A stretch of 7,912 nt of DNA from JAFDVL01 sp043736395 (GTDB lineage Bacteria > Acidobacteriota > Blastocatellia > RBC074): assembly GCA_043736395.1 (NCBI GenBank), contig JAYTCQ010000189.1:1-7912 (forward strand), in the 5' to 3' direction. Below are positions 1-5,304 of the stretch, in pieces. The notes under the pieces are model-generated. The model saw only the letters and a list, made by a program, of their open reading frames with translations, ran no database searches and was not told the DNA's origin. The translations under genes and the position numbers were made by a program. How positions within the stretch are numbered: the stretch's first letter is position 1; every line of letters begins with the position of its first letter.

Positions 1-78
1 AAAATATTCTGAAACTAAATAACGAACCATGCTGTCATCTTCCACCATCAAAATAGTCGCGGTATGATCGGCTGGCAC
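1..78 (-). CDS. Response regulator receiver domain protein, N-terminal fragment (cut by window edge)
   Basis: Reading the minus strand from 78 to the window edge gives 26 residues without a stop. They contain ILMVEDDSMVRYLVSEYF, which matches the first beta strand, acidic pocket (E13, D14, D15) and first helix of a CheY-like receiver domain. The start is GTG at 78-76, preceded by a perfect GGAGG at 92-88 with a 9-base gap. No in-frame ATG is seen just upstream, and the next one (residue 11) lies inside beta strand 1, so GTG is preferred. Receiver domains accept a phosphoryl group from a partner histidine kinase. The phospho-acceptor Asp and any output domain are beyond the window, so it is unknown whether this is a stand-alone receiver, a DNA-binding regulator or part of a hybrid kinase. 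A candidate promoter and several palindromes lie upstream. Confidence 0.7.
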   Translation of the reverse strand, partial: MPADHTATILMVEDDSMVRYLVSEYF

Positions 79-267
79 AATAACTATCCTCCGAATAAGA
101 TCAGCAAACTCGTTCGTTTGCCAATTTCAATAGCCTGTCAAAACTCGTACGAAACGAGTCGTCAAATCTGGTTTTTTGGGTTGTTATCTGTGGACTTAAC
201 TGCTTTTTTATCTGGCTGATTTAATTTTTGTTAAGGGCTAACAATTGAATGTCAGGGCAGCAGGGGC

Positions 268-292
268 GGCGTTTAAGTATTTACTTAACGCC
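268..292. repeat. 25-bp near-perfect palindrome, operator-like
   Basis: The left arm GGCGTTTAAGTA and right arm TACTTAACGCC pair over 11 bp, with a single extra T at 272 and a 2-base centre at 280-281. There is no adjacent T run in either direction, so it does not look like an intrinsic terminator. It lies just downstream of a candidate minus-strand promoter (about 307-334), where a repressor operator or a structured 5' leader of the response-regulator mRNA would be placed. The function is inferred; the symmetry is seen directly. Confidence 0.5.
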
Positions 293-306
293 ATTAAACA
301 GACGTG

Positions 307-334
307 AGAATAGCATAAAAAATATAAAAAACAA
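307..334 (-). promoter_or_regulatory. Candidate sigma70-type promoter for the response-regulator gene
   Basis: On the minus strand, TTGTTT (334-329) and TATTCT (312-307) are separated by 16 bases in a very AT-rich tract. They would start transcription near 300, at the edge of the 268-292 palindrome and about 220 bases before the GTG start of the response-regulator gene. A 5-bp inverted repeat CGTGA/TCACG (303-307 and 335-339) brackets the elements. Such AT-rich tracts often contain chance promoter-like hexamers, so the call is weak. Confidence 0.3.
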
Positions 335-364
335 TCACGAAATTTGGCACGTTTTACTATTATC

Positions 365-430
365 CGGTCACTTTGAATTTGTTCAAGATTGATCTAATGC
401 TATTTCTAATTCAAGAATTCAAAGTGACCG
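365..430. repeat. Perfect 15-bp inverted repeat, 36-base spacer, 3' of the glutaredoxin operon
   Basis: CGGTCACTTTGAATT at 365-379 is exactly complementary to AATTCAAAGTGACCG at 416-430. The pairing resumes outside as TTATC (360-364) with GATAA (435-439) after a 4-base bulge. It starts 20 bases after the glutaredoxin stop codon, so on the minus strand it could fold as a 3' hairpin that ends or protects the operon transcript. No U-rich tail follows on that strand, so a classical intrinsic terminator is not supported. A small non-autonomous mobile repeat or a dimeric operator are the alternatives. Confidence 0.5.
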
Positions 431-449
431 AAATGATAAGCTAATTTAG

Positions 450-692
450 TTATTTACCAAATTTCTCTTCCATTAATTTTAATGAGAACGGGCTGTTATG
501 AAAGGCATCTTCACCTACGACAAAGGTTGGAACCTTGCGTTTGCCATCATTGATTGTCTTTACTAATTCTGCCGCTGAAGGATCATCATCCACATTAATT
601 TCAGTGTAGGTAATCCCGCGTGTATTAAGAAAGCTTTTCGCGTTACGGCAATCCGGGCACCAAGTCGTAGTATACATTTTTACTTCTGACAT
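450..692 (-). CDS. Glutaredoxin-like thiol-disulfide oxidoreductase (CPDC motif)
   Basis: This 80-residue single-domain protein has a thioredoxin fold of the small glutaredoxin type. It begins with the beta strand VKMYTTT, followed by the redox motif W11-C12-P13-D14-C15 at the start of helix 1. The cis-proline is P55 in KVPTFVV. Such proteins reduce disulfides or mixed disulfides in the cytosol. The CPDC centre differs from the CPYC of classical glutaredoxins, and the typical GG-D glutathione-contact segment near the C-terminus is replaced by GEDAFHNSP, so the thiol partner may not be glutathione; a mycoredoxin- or NrdH-like role is possible. The start is ATG 692-690 with AAGGAGA at 707-701, 8 bases upstream. 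The permease stop codon (708-706) lies within this ribosome site, so the gene is the last of the operon and is probably co-translated with the permease. Confidence 0.85.
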   Translation of the reverse strand: MSEVKMYTTTWCPDCRNAKSFLNTRGITYTEINVDDDPSAAELVKTINDGKRKVPTFVVGEDAFHNSPFSLKLMEEKFGK

Positions 693-705
693 AAATTAAA
701 TCTCC

Positions 706-2964
706 TTATTTATAATCCTTTGTTTCCTGAATGATTTCGTTTCGTTTATCGGTCTGAAAATCTTTTGCTAATCGTTTCAGCGCCACACTCACGATTTGAT
801 TATGATGTAAATTTTTATTTTCTTTCGCTAGCTCCAGCCACAGGCGATGTGTTAACTCGACATCTTCGGGCGTGACGTTTGGACGATGCGCGCCGAGTTC
901 ATACGATAACTCTGTTCCGTCCGGATGAAATAATTTCAGGACGCGTAATTTACGTTTATCTTCGTGCTGAATAGATTCCCAAACATCGCCAATAATCTTT
1001 GCTTGCTGTTGAGCAGTCATTTTTGTAGATACGCCCGCGACCAGCGTCGAACATTCCAACTGAATTGCAGTCATCACTGTTGCTTGAAACGCATCTGTAG
1101 CGGGAACCACCAGCAATTTAATTTCCTTCCCCATTTTTTCAGCTACAGCCACGGAGCGGGTAAACAATAATTGCTCATAATCAGTGAACAATTCATCTTC
1201 GTACATTTGCTCGCCAGTCGCTCCCGGCCCGTCAATAATACGCGCCGTCATCACTACGACATCCTGTTCTTCGGTGTTCACTTCCTGCAACGCCTTTTTC
1301 AAATAATGCAGATTGTTGTAATCGCGCGCCGTTACTAAAACTCCGCCCGGGCGTGCATCCACTAATTTATTTGTCACCGTTTGCTCAGAAACTAAATTGA
1401 ATTGATCTAGCCCTGAGGTATCTTTTTTACGCTTGGCATTTGAGCGTTCTGAAACGGTAAACAAAATAAAGAAAATTAACGTGAAGCCTACGCCTGAAAC
1501 CGTAGCGAGTTCCTTCGTCAACAAATTCGTCAATGCCAGCGAAAGCAAAATCAACGCGACAATAATGATGCCGAGTGGAATTTCAATTTTACCGATGCGC
1601 GGATTCAACGGGACACGCCATTCGCGCGGCCCGGGTCGTTTGAAGCGCAAGACAACCAACGAAGCTGTCATAAACGTGAAGCTCCAAATCACTCCAAAAG
1701 CGTAAGCTTCACCCAGCCACATTGTATTTCCGCGGCTCAACAAAATAATCACGATTTGTAAGATCGCTACCATATTGATAATGCGATACGTCGTACCGTA
1801 TTTCTTTTGCGGCGCTCGGAACCAATCCGTTAACACACCATCTTCCGACACTCGATTCAGAACACCATTCGAACCAACAATTGCGGTATTCACTGCACCA
1901 GAGAGAATTAAAAATCCGACGATCACCACAAATGCTTGCAGCAATAATCTCAGCCATACCGGGCCAATGACGTGCATTGCCAAGCCTGACAGCAGGTTCT
2001 GGCTATACTGACTGATACGCACATCATCAGGAATAATCATCACCGCAAAAAATGAAACTACCGGTGTGAAGCAAATCGTAAAACCAAAAATCACGAGAGC
2101 AGCACGAATCAAATTTTTCAGTTTGGGATGTTCGATTTCACGGGAGACTTGTGCCAGAGATTCTTCTCCACTCATCGCCAGCACTGAATGTCCGAACGCA
2201 ATTAAAATTCCAAAGAATCCAATCGAAGGTAATGAAGTATTTTTCAACCAACCAAGCGGATGTAATCCGGTGGTTTTACTCACTTCAAAATGTAAATTTT
2301 CCGGGTACGGTAACGGTGGCAAATGCACAGGATTCGGGCTGACAATCAACGTCGCTACGCACCAGACAACAATGACGACTAGCATCACCGCCGTAATTTG
2401 CATGATCCGCAGCGCACGCTCAGAAGATTCGTGAATTCCGATAATATTTAATCGCCAAAAATAAATCACAACCGCAATACAAATTGCGCACGCCGTAGCG
2501 TTCACCGGCAATTGCACACCATAACCAAAATGCACCAACGTCGAATTTATTAACCCAACAATATATTGTCCGGCAGACACGCCGGAAATTGGACCCGTCA
2601 GGATGTAATCAAAAATCAGTGCCGAAACTGCGAGCTTGGCCAGTGTCCCGCCCATCGCTTCTTTGACGACGCGATAGACGCCGCCACGCGTGAACATCGC
2701 GCAGCTTTCGACGTATACCGCACGCACTGCCGAAGCGAATAAAATTACGGCCAACACAAACCACGGCGCAGCTTTGCCGATAGCTTCTTCAGTGATGCCG
2801 CCGATATAAAATGCCGTCGAAGCCAAATCGTTCAGCACAATCGCAGCAGCACGCCAGAACGAAATGAACGACAACATTACAGAGGTAGCAACAACAATTC
2901 GATAACGATTATTAGGATTATTTTCAGTGGACTCGGAGGGAGTGGGCGTGTCAGTTTGATTCAT
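706..2964 (-). CDS. APC-superfamily amino acid permease with cytosolic C-terminal (UspA-like) domain
   Basis: The 752-residue protein has a hydrophilic N-terminus (1-21), then about 12 hydrophobic segments (roughly 22-48, 66-82, 108-138, 155-170, 188-208, 248-265, 288-312, 336-358, 395-410, 420-438, 462-480, 488-504). A soluble tail covers 510-752. The segment around 257-290 (AMSGEESLAQVSREIEHP) matches the TM6/loop signature of amino-acid/polyamine/organocation permeases. Usual APC permeases have about 450-500 residues; the extra 240 include alternating strands and helices (GGVLVTARDY, KLLVVPATDA, STLVAGVS) resembling a universal-stress-protein fold, with no clear nucleotide-binding glycine motif. 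It should act as a proton- or sodium-coupled importer in the inner membrane; the substrate cannot be read from sequence. It starts 46 bases after murQ and its stop overlaps the next gene's ribosome site, suggesting one transcript. The ribosome site is weak: an AGGA lies 13 bases upstream. Confidence 0.85.
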   Translation of the reverse strand: MNQTDTPTPSESTENNPNNRYRIVVATSVMLSFISFWRAAAIVLNDLASTAFYIGGITEEAIGKAAPWFVLAVILFASAVRAVYVESCAMFTRGGVYRVVKEAMGGTLAKLAVSALIFDYILTGPISGVSAGQYIVGLINSTLVHFGYGVQLPVNATACAICIAVVIYFWRLNIIGIHESSERALRIMQITAVMLVVIVVWCVATLIVSPNPVHLPPLPYPENLHFEVSKTTGLHPLGWLKNTSLPSIGFFGILIAFGHSVLAMSGEESLAQVSREIEHPKLKNLIRAALVIFGFTICFTPVVSFFAVMIIPDDVRISQYSQNLLSGLAMHVIGPVWLRLLLQAFVVIVGFLILSGAVNTAIVGSNGVLNRVSEDGVLTDWFRAPQKKYGTTYRIINMVAILQIVIILLSRGNTMWLGEAYAFGVIWSFTFMTASLVVLRFKRPGPREWRVPLNPRIGKIEIPLGIIIVALILLSLALTNLLTKELATVSGVGFTLIFFILFTVSERSNAKRKKDTSGLDQFNLVSEQTVTNKLVDARPGGVLVTARDYNNLHYLKKALQEVNTEEQDVVVMTARIIDGPGATGEQMYEDELFTDYEQLLFTRSVAVAEKMGKEIKLLVVPATDAFQATVMTAIQLECSTLVAGVSTKMTAQQQAKIIGDVWESIQHEDKRKLRVLKLFHPDGTELSYELGAHRPNVTPEDVELTHRLWLELAKENKNLHHNQIVSVALKRLAKDFQTDKRNEIIQETKDYK

Positions 2965-3010
2965 AAATCTTTACTATTCCTGATTCATTAACAAACGTGG
3001 GATTATACGC

Positions 3011-3907
3011 CTACTTTGGTGTGCGAGACAAAATATCTATCGCCATGCTTACGGATTGCTGTGTTTGCTGCAAAGCATTTTCTGCGGTGCGACGTTCGAC
3101 GTTGGCTTGTTGCATCACGAGAGCTACAGGCAAAAGCCATCCCGCCGCTTCCAGTGTAGCCGTCGCCGTCGCGGCATCCACATCGCATTCATCAGAAATA
3201 ATTCCGACCGCACGTTCACGCAGCTTAATATTTTTTGTTTGCATGTTCGCCATGCGATTGCCTTTGACGTAGCCGAGTTTCACGAGCGTCATGGTCGAAA
3301 GCATATTCAAAACCAATTTTTGCGCCGTCCCGGATTTCATTCGCGTCGAACCTGCGATTACTTCCGGCCCGACAATCGGTTCCAGCGGAATTTCTACCGC
3401 CGCCGCGAGAGCCGTATTTTCATTACACGTAATGCACAACGTCAACGCACCAATACCTCGTGCATATTCGACAGCGCCAATCGTGTAAGGCGTACGTCCA
3501 CTCGCCGCAATCCCGACGACCACATCAGTACTATTAACATTGCGCAAAATTAAATCCGAAGCTCCTGCCTCACGATCATCTTCCGAAGCTTCGACGGCTT
3601 TGTAGCAAGCCTCGTATCCACCCGCGATAATCCCCTGCACCAATTCCGGCGAAACACCAAACGTTGGAGGACATTCCGAAGCATCCAAAACACCAAGCCG
3701 TCCGCTGGTTCCTGTACCGACATAAATTAATCGTCCACCGCGTTGCAGCCGCGCCGCAATCGCGTCTACAGCTTGTGCGATGGCAGGCAAAATTCGTTCG
3801 ATCGCTTCGGCAACTTTTTTATCTTCGGAATTCATGATGCGAAGAGCTTCGAGTGTAGGAAGGCGATCTATTTCGGAGGAATTTGGATTGGGTTCTTCTG
3901 TAGTCAT
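3011..3907 (-). CDS. murQ: N-acetylmuramic acid 6-phosphate etherase
   Basis: MurQ cleaves the lactyl ether of MurNAc-6-P to give GlcNAc-6-P and D-lactate in the cytosol, a key step in reusing cell-wall sugar. The 298-residue length fits the family. The SIS fold is seen in the phosphosugar-binding stretch YVGTGTSGRLG (62-72), followed by LDASECPPTFG with E78. E109 in EASEDD aligns with the second acidic residue known from E. coli MurQ (E83 and E114 there). The MurQ/GckR family signature GPEVIAGSTRMKSGTAQ is at 180-196. ATG at 3907-3905 overlaps the stop of the upstream small ORF as ATGA, implying translational coupling. The neighbouring kinase would supply its phosphorylated substrate. No PTS transporter (MurP) or anhydro-MurNAc kinase (AnmK) lies in the window. 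Confidence 0.96.
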   Translation of the reverse strand: MTTEEPNPNSSEIDRLPTLEALRIMNSEDKKVAEAIERILPAIAQAVDAIAARLQRGGRLIYVGTGTSGRLGVLDASECPPTFGVSPELVQGIIAGGYEACYKAVEASEDDREAGASDLILRNVNSTDVVVGIAASGRTPYTIGAVEYARGIGALTLCITCNENTALAAAVEIPLEPIVGPEVIAGSTRMKSGTAQKLVLNMLSTMTLVKLGYVKGNRMANMQTKNIKLRERAVGIISDECDVDAATATATLEAAGWLLPVALVMQQANVERRTAENALQQTQQSVSMAIDILSRTPK

Positions 3908-4119
3908 AAAATCTTAAATTCTCGTAATACAAGCAACAGAATAATGAGACCAGCAAAAATATTACCTACCCACATTAAGAAAAAGAATATCCGTCCATAC
4001 CATAAACTAAACTTGCTCTTGCTCAGAATTTTTTTTGCTTTCATGAATCTCCACAAGAGAGTCATCTTAATGATTCCAAGAATCCAAAAGAAACTGAAAA
4101 TGGTAAATTTCATTTTCAA
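3904..4119 (-). CDS. Small two-TM membrane protein of unknown function in the murQ operon
   Basis: I do not recognise this 71-residue protein (69 if the internal ATG at 4113-4111 is used). It has a first hydrophobic stretch at about 5-21, a basic loop (RFMKAKKILSKSKFSLWYGR, about 24-43), and a second long hydrophobic stretch at about 44-65, ending in LREFKIL. By the positive-inside rule the basic loop should be cytosolic. The frame fits exactly between its neighbours. Its TTG start at 4119-4117 overlaps the kinase stop as TTGA, and its own TGA overlaps the murQ ATG as ATGA. Those joints make a real, translationally coupled gene likely despite its size and lower complexity. It could anchor or modulate a transport or salvage enzyme, but that is speculation. 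A chance open frame between two genes is the alternative. Confidence 0.7.
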   Translation of the reverse strand: MKMKFTIFSFFWILGIIKMTLLWRFMKAKKILSKSKFSLWYGRIFFFLMWVGNIFAGLIILLLVLREFKIL

Positions 4120-5141
4120 CTCAACCTGCTCATCACACTTCCCATCGCCATCTGCGCTGCCCCAATCATCGGCGAATGCAGTGGCGCACCTACCAATGCC
4201 TGCGGAGCAAATTCCATAATTTCTTCACGCAATGGAGCGAGCATTAATTCTCCAGAAGAAAAAACTCCGCCAACATAACCGACGCGAAAAGCATGATCTT
4301 TCATTTTCAATTGCTCAATCACAGCAATCACCGCGCGTGCTAATTCGTGCGCGGCATTTTTCAAAATTGCGATGGCGGTTTCGTCACCTTCGTTCGCGGC
4401 TTCGACGACTTGTTTGGAAAGCTGCGTGATTTCCTGCATTGCGTTGCTGGCTGGATCGTAAATCACTGCTGGCAATTCAACGGGTGAATTCACATGAAAA
4501 TGACGACAAACTTTTTCGGTTAATTTCGTGTCTTCGTGCGTTCGATGATCGTAGGCGGTCATCACAGCTTCAAGCGCGCGGCGTCCGATATATGTGCCAC
4601 TGCCTTCATCGCCAAGTGCCGGGCCCCAGCCTCCGGCACGCGCAACGTTGCCGTTTGCATCTACGCCATACGCAATCGAACCTGTCCCCGCGATGACGAC
4701 TACACCTGGCTTTCCGGCAGTGGCTCCGGCAAGCGCAACTCGCGCATCAGTCACGAGTTCGAATTCAAGTTGCGGCATCGCAGCTTTGATCGCGTCGGAC
4801 ATTTTTTTATGATTGTCAGGATGAGAAACTCCGGCGAGTCCGATGCAGGCACCTGCGAGTTGTGCGATAGAAACTCCGGCACTCAAAAAAGCTTCCGTCA
4901 CGGCCGATTTAACGGATGCAGCGGCAGATTCAAGACCGACACGATGAAAGTTAGCGGCATCAGATCGGCCTTCGCCAACTAAACAATTTTCTAAATCAAT
5001 CGCAGGATCAAGCGGAGCGAAATAAATCCTCGCTCGTGTGTTCGTTCCACCACCATCAACACCTAACCAGTAATACGTAGCAGTTTTTGATTTCTCTAAA
5101 TCTCTGACGACCGAGTCTACGACTTCGGCGAGGTGGAGCAT
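4116..5141 (-). CDS. BadF/BadG/BcrA/BcrD-type amino-sugar kinase (GlcNAc/MurNAc kinase-like)
   Basis: The protein has 341 residues and the two-domain ASKHA fold. Phosphate-1 loop LGVDGGGTNT is at 26-35, a catalytic-region Asp in LVTDARVALAGA near 132, phosphate-2 IAGTGSIAYG at 150-159, the substrate loop GGWGPALGDEGSG at 170-182, and the adenosine-site motif YVGGVFSSG at 289-297. Members of this family phosphorylate N-acetylglucosamine, glucosamine or, as in Clostridium MurK, both MurNAc and GlcNAc at the 6-position with ATP. Being the first gene of an operon with murQ, which uses MurNAc-6-P, a MurK-like activity is the best guess; NagK is the main alternative. The N-terminus carries about 24 extra residues before the usual LGVDGGG start. 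ATG at 5141-5139 is the only convenient start. Its AAGGGA lies 10 bases or more upstream. Expression probably starts in the divergent gap with the LysR gene. Confidence 0.88.
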   Translation of the reverse strand: MLHLAEVVDSVVRDLEKSKTATYYWLGVDGGGTNTRARIYFAPLDPAIDLENCLVGEGRSDAANFHRVGLESAAASVKSAVTEAFLSAGVSIAQLAGACIGLAGVSHPDNHKKMSDAIKAAMPQLEFELVTDARVALAGATAGKPGVVVIAGTGSIAYGVDANGNVARAGGWGPALGDEGSGTYIGRRALEAVMTAYDHRTHEDTKLTEKVCRHFHVNSPVELPAVIYDPASNAMQEITQLSKQVVEAANEGDETAIAILKNAAHELARAVIAVIEQLKMKDHAFRVGYVGGVFSSGELMLAPLREEIMEFAPQALVGAPLHSPMIGAAQMAMGSVMSRLS

Positions 5142-5174
5142 AATTTTCGATTCCCTTCACTAATTGTCACGCTT

Positions 5175-5204
5175 CGTTTCAAAATTTACTTTTCCCACTG
5201 AAAC
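5175..5204. repeat. Short inverted repeat in the divergent intergenic region
   Basis: GTTTCA (5176-5181) pairs with TGAAAC (5199-5204) across 17 bases, about 35-60 bases before the kinase start codon. It may be part of an operator or of the 5' leader of the kinase operon. Only six bases match, so chance is a fair alternative. Confidence 0.25.
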
Positions 5205-5219
5205 AAAACGCGAGCACAG

Positions 5220-5248
5220 TTGTTGTGCCGGGCTAGGTATAGTATAAG
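5220..5248 (+). promoter_or_regulatory. Candidate sigma70-type promoter for the LysR gene, possibly bidirectional -10
   Basis: TTGTTG (5220-5225) and TATAAG (5243-5248) are separated by 17 bases, the ideal spacing, placing the start of transcription near 5255 and leaving about 50 untranslated bases before the LysR start. On the opposite strand the same patch reads TATACT (5246-5241), a good -10 for the kinase operon, although no clear -35 goes with it. A shared, symmetric -10 would allow coupled control of the divergent genes. The hexamers are visible; activity is inferred. Confidence 0.45.
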
Positions 5249-5254
5249 CTTCGC

Positions 5255-5287
5255 ACTATCATAAATGAAATTAAAAGTTCTGATAGT
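5255..5287. promoter_or_regulatory. Inverted repeat ACTATCA-N19-TGATAGT, candidate LysR operator
   Basis: ACTATCA at 5255-5261 is exactly complementary to TGATAGT at 5281-5287. A related TATAGT occurs at 5238-5243 over the putative -10. The repeat overlaps and follows the predicted transcription start of the LysR gene and ends 18 bases before its first possible start codon. This is a typical place for an autorepressing LysR-type dimer or tetramer site. It does not match the OxyR spacing. Confidence 0.4.
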
Positions 5288-5304
5288 AATGATAAATATT
5301 TTTT

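Larger units (their letters stand above)
79..449. other. 371-bp non-coding region between glutaredoxin and response-regulator genes
   Basis: No convincing open frame is seen on either strand. The stretch holds, in order on the plus strand: the GGAGG ribosome site of the response-regulator fragment (88-92), two near-identical copies of AAACTCGTNCG (106-116 and 141-151), a 6-bp hairpin (143-159), a 25-bp near-perfect palindrome (268-292), a candidate minus-strand promoter (307-334) and a long inverted repeat (365-430). It most likely combines the 3' end of the glutaredoxin operon with the long 5' control region of the response-regulator gene. Confidence 0.6.

Noticed and set aside
143..159. Hairpin ACTCGT-ACGAA-ACGAGT followed by TTTT on the minus strand as a terminator
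   Set aside because: The stem has six bases and only four T follow, and it lies in the leader of the response-regulator gene where termination would be odd; kept only as part of the box repeat.
365..430. Partner terminal repeat of the putative element at 7815
   Set aside because: AGTGACCG (423-430) resembles AGTGTCCG (7821-7828) at 7 of 8 positions, but the flanking bases differ and the spacing and orientation do not form an element containing the genes between.
1433..2434. Plus-strand open frames over the permease gene
   Set aside because: They lie opposite a clear membrane protein gene and show no family features or ribosome sites; they are antisense shadows.
3056..3553. Arg/Cys-rich open frame opposite murQ
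   Set aside because: Its composition is typical of a reverse-strand reading of a GC-rich coding region, and murQ is certain on the other strand.
5239..5286. ATAG and CTAT tetrads resembling an OxyR binding site
   Set aside because: The spacing (ATAG-N13-CTAT-N23-ATAG) does not follow the 7-base spacing of the OxyR consensus, and the regulator lacks an obvious OxyR identity.
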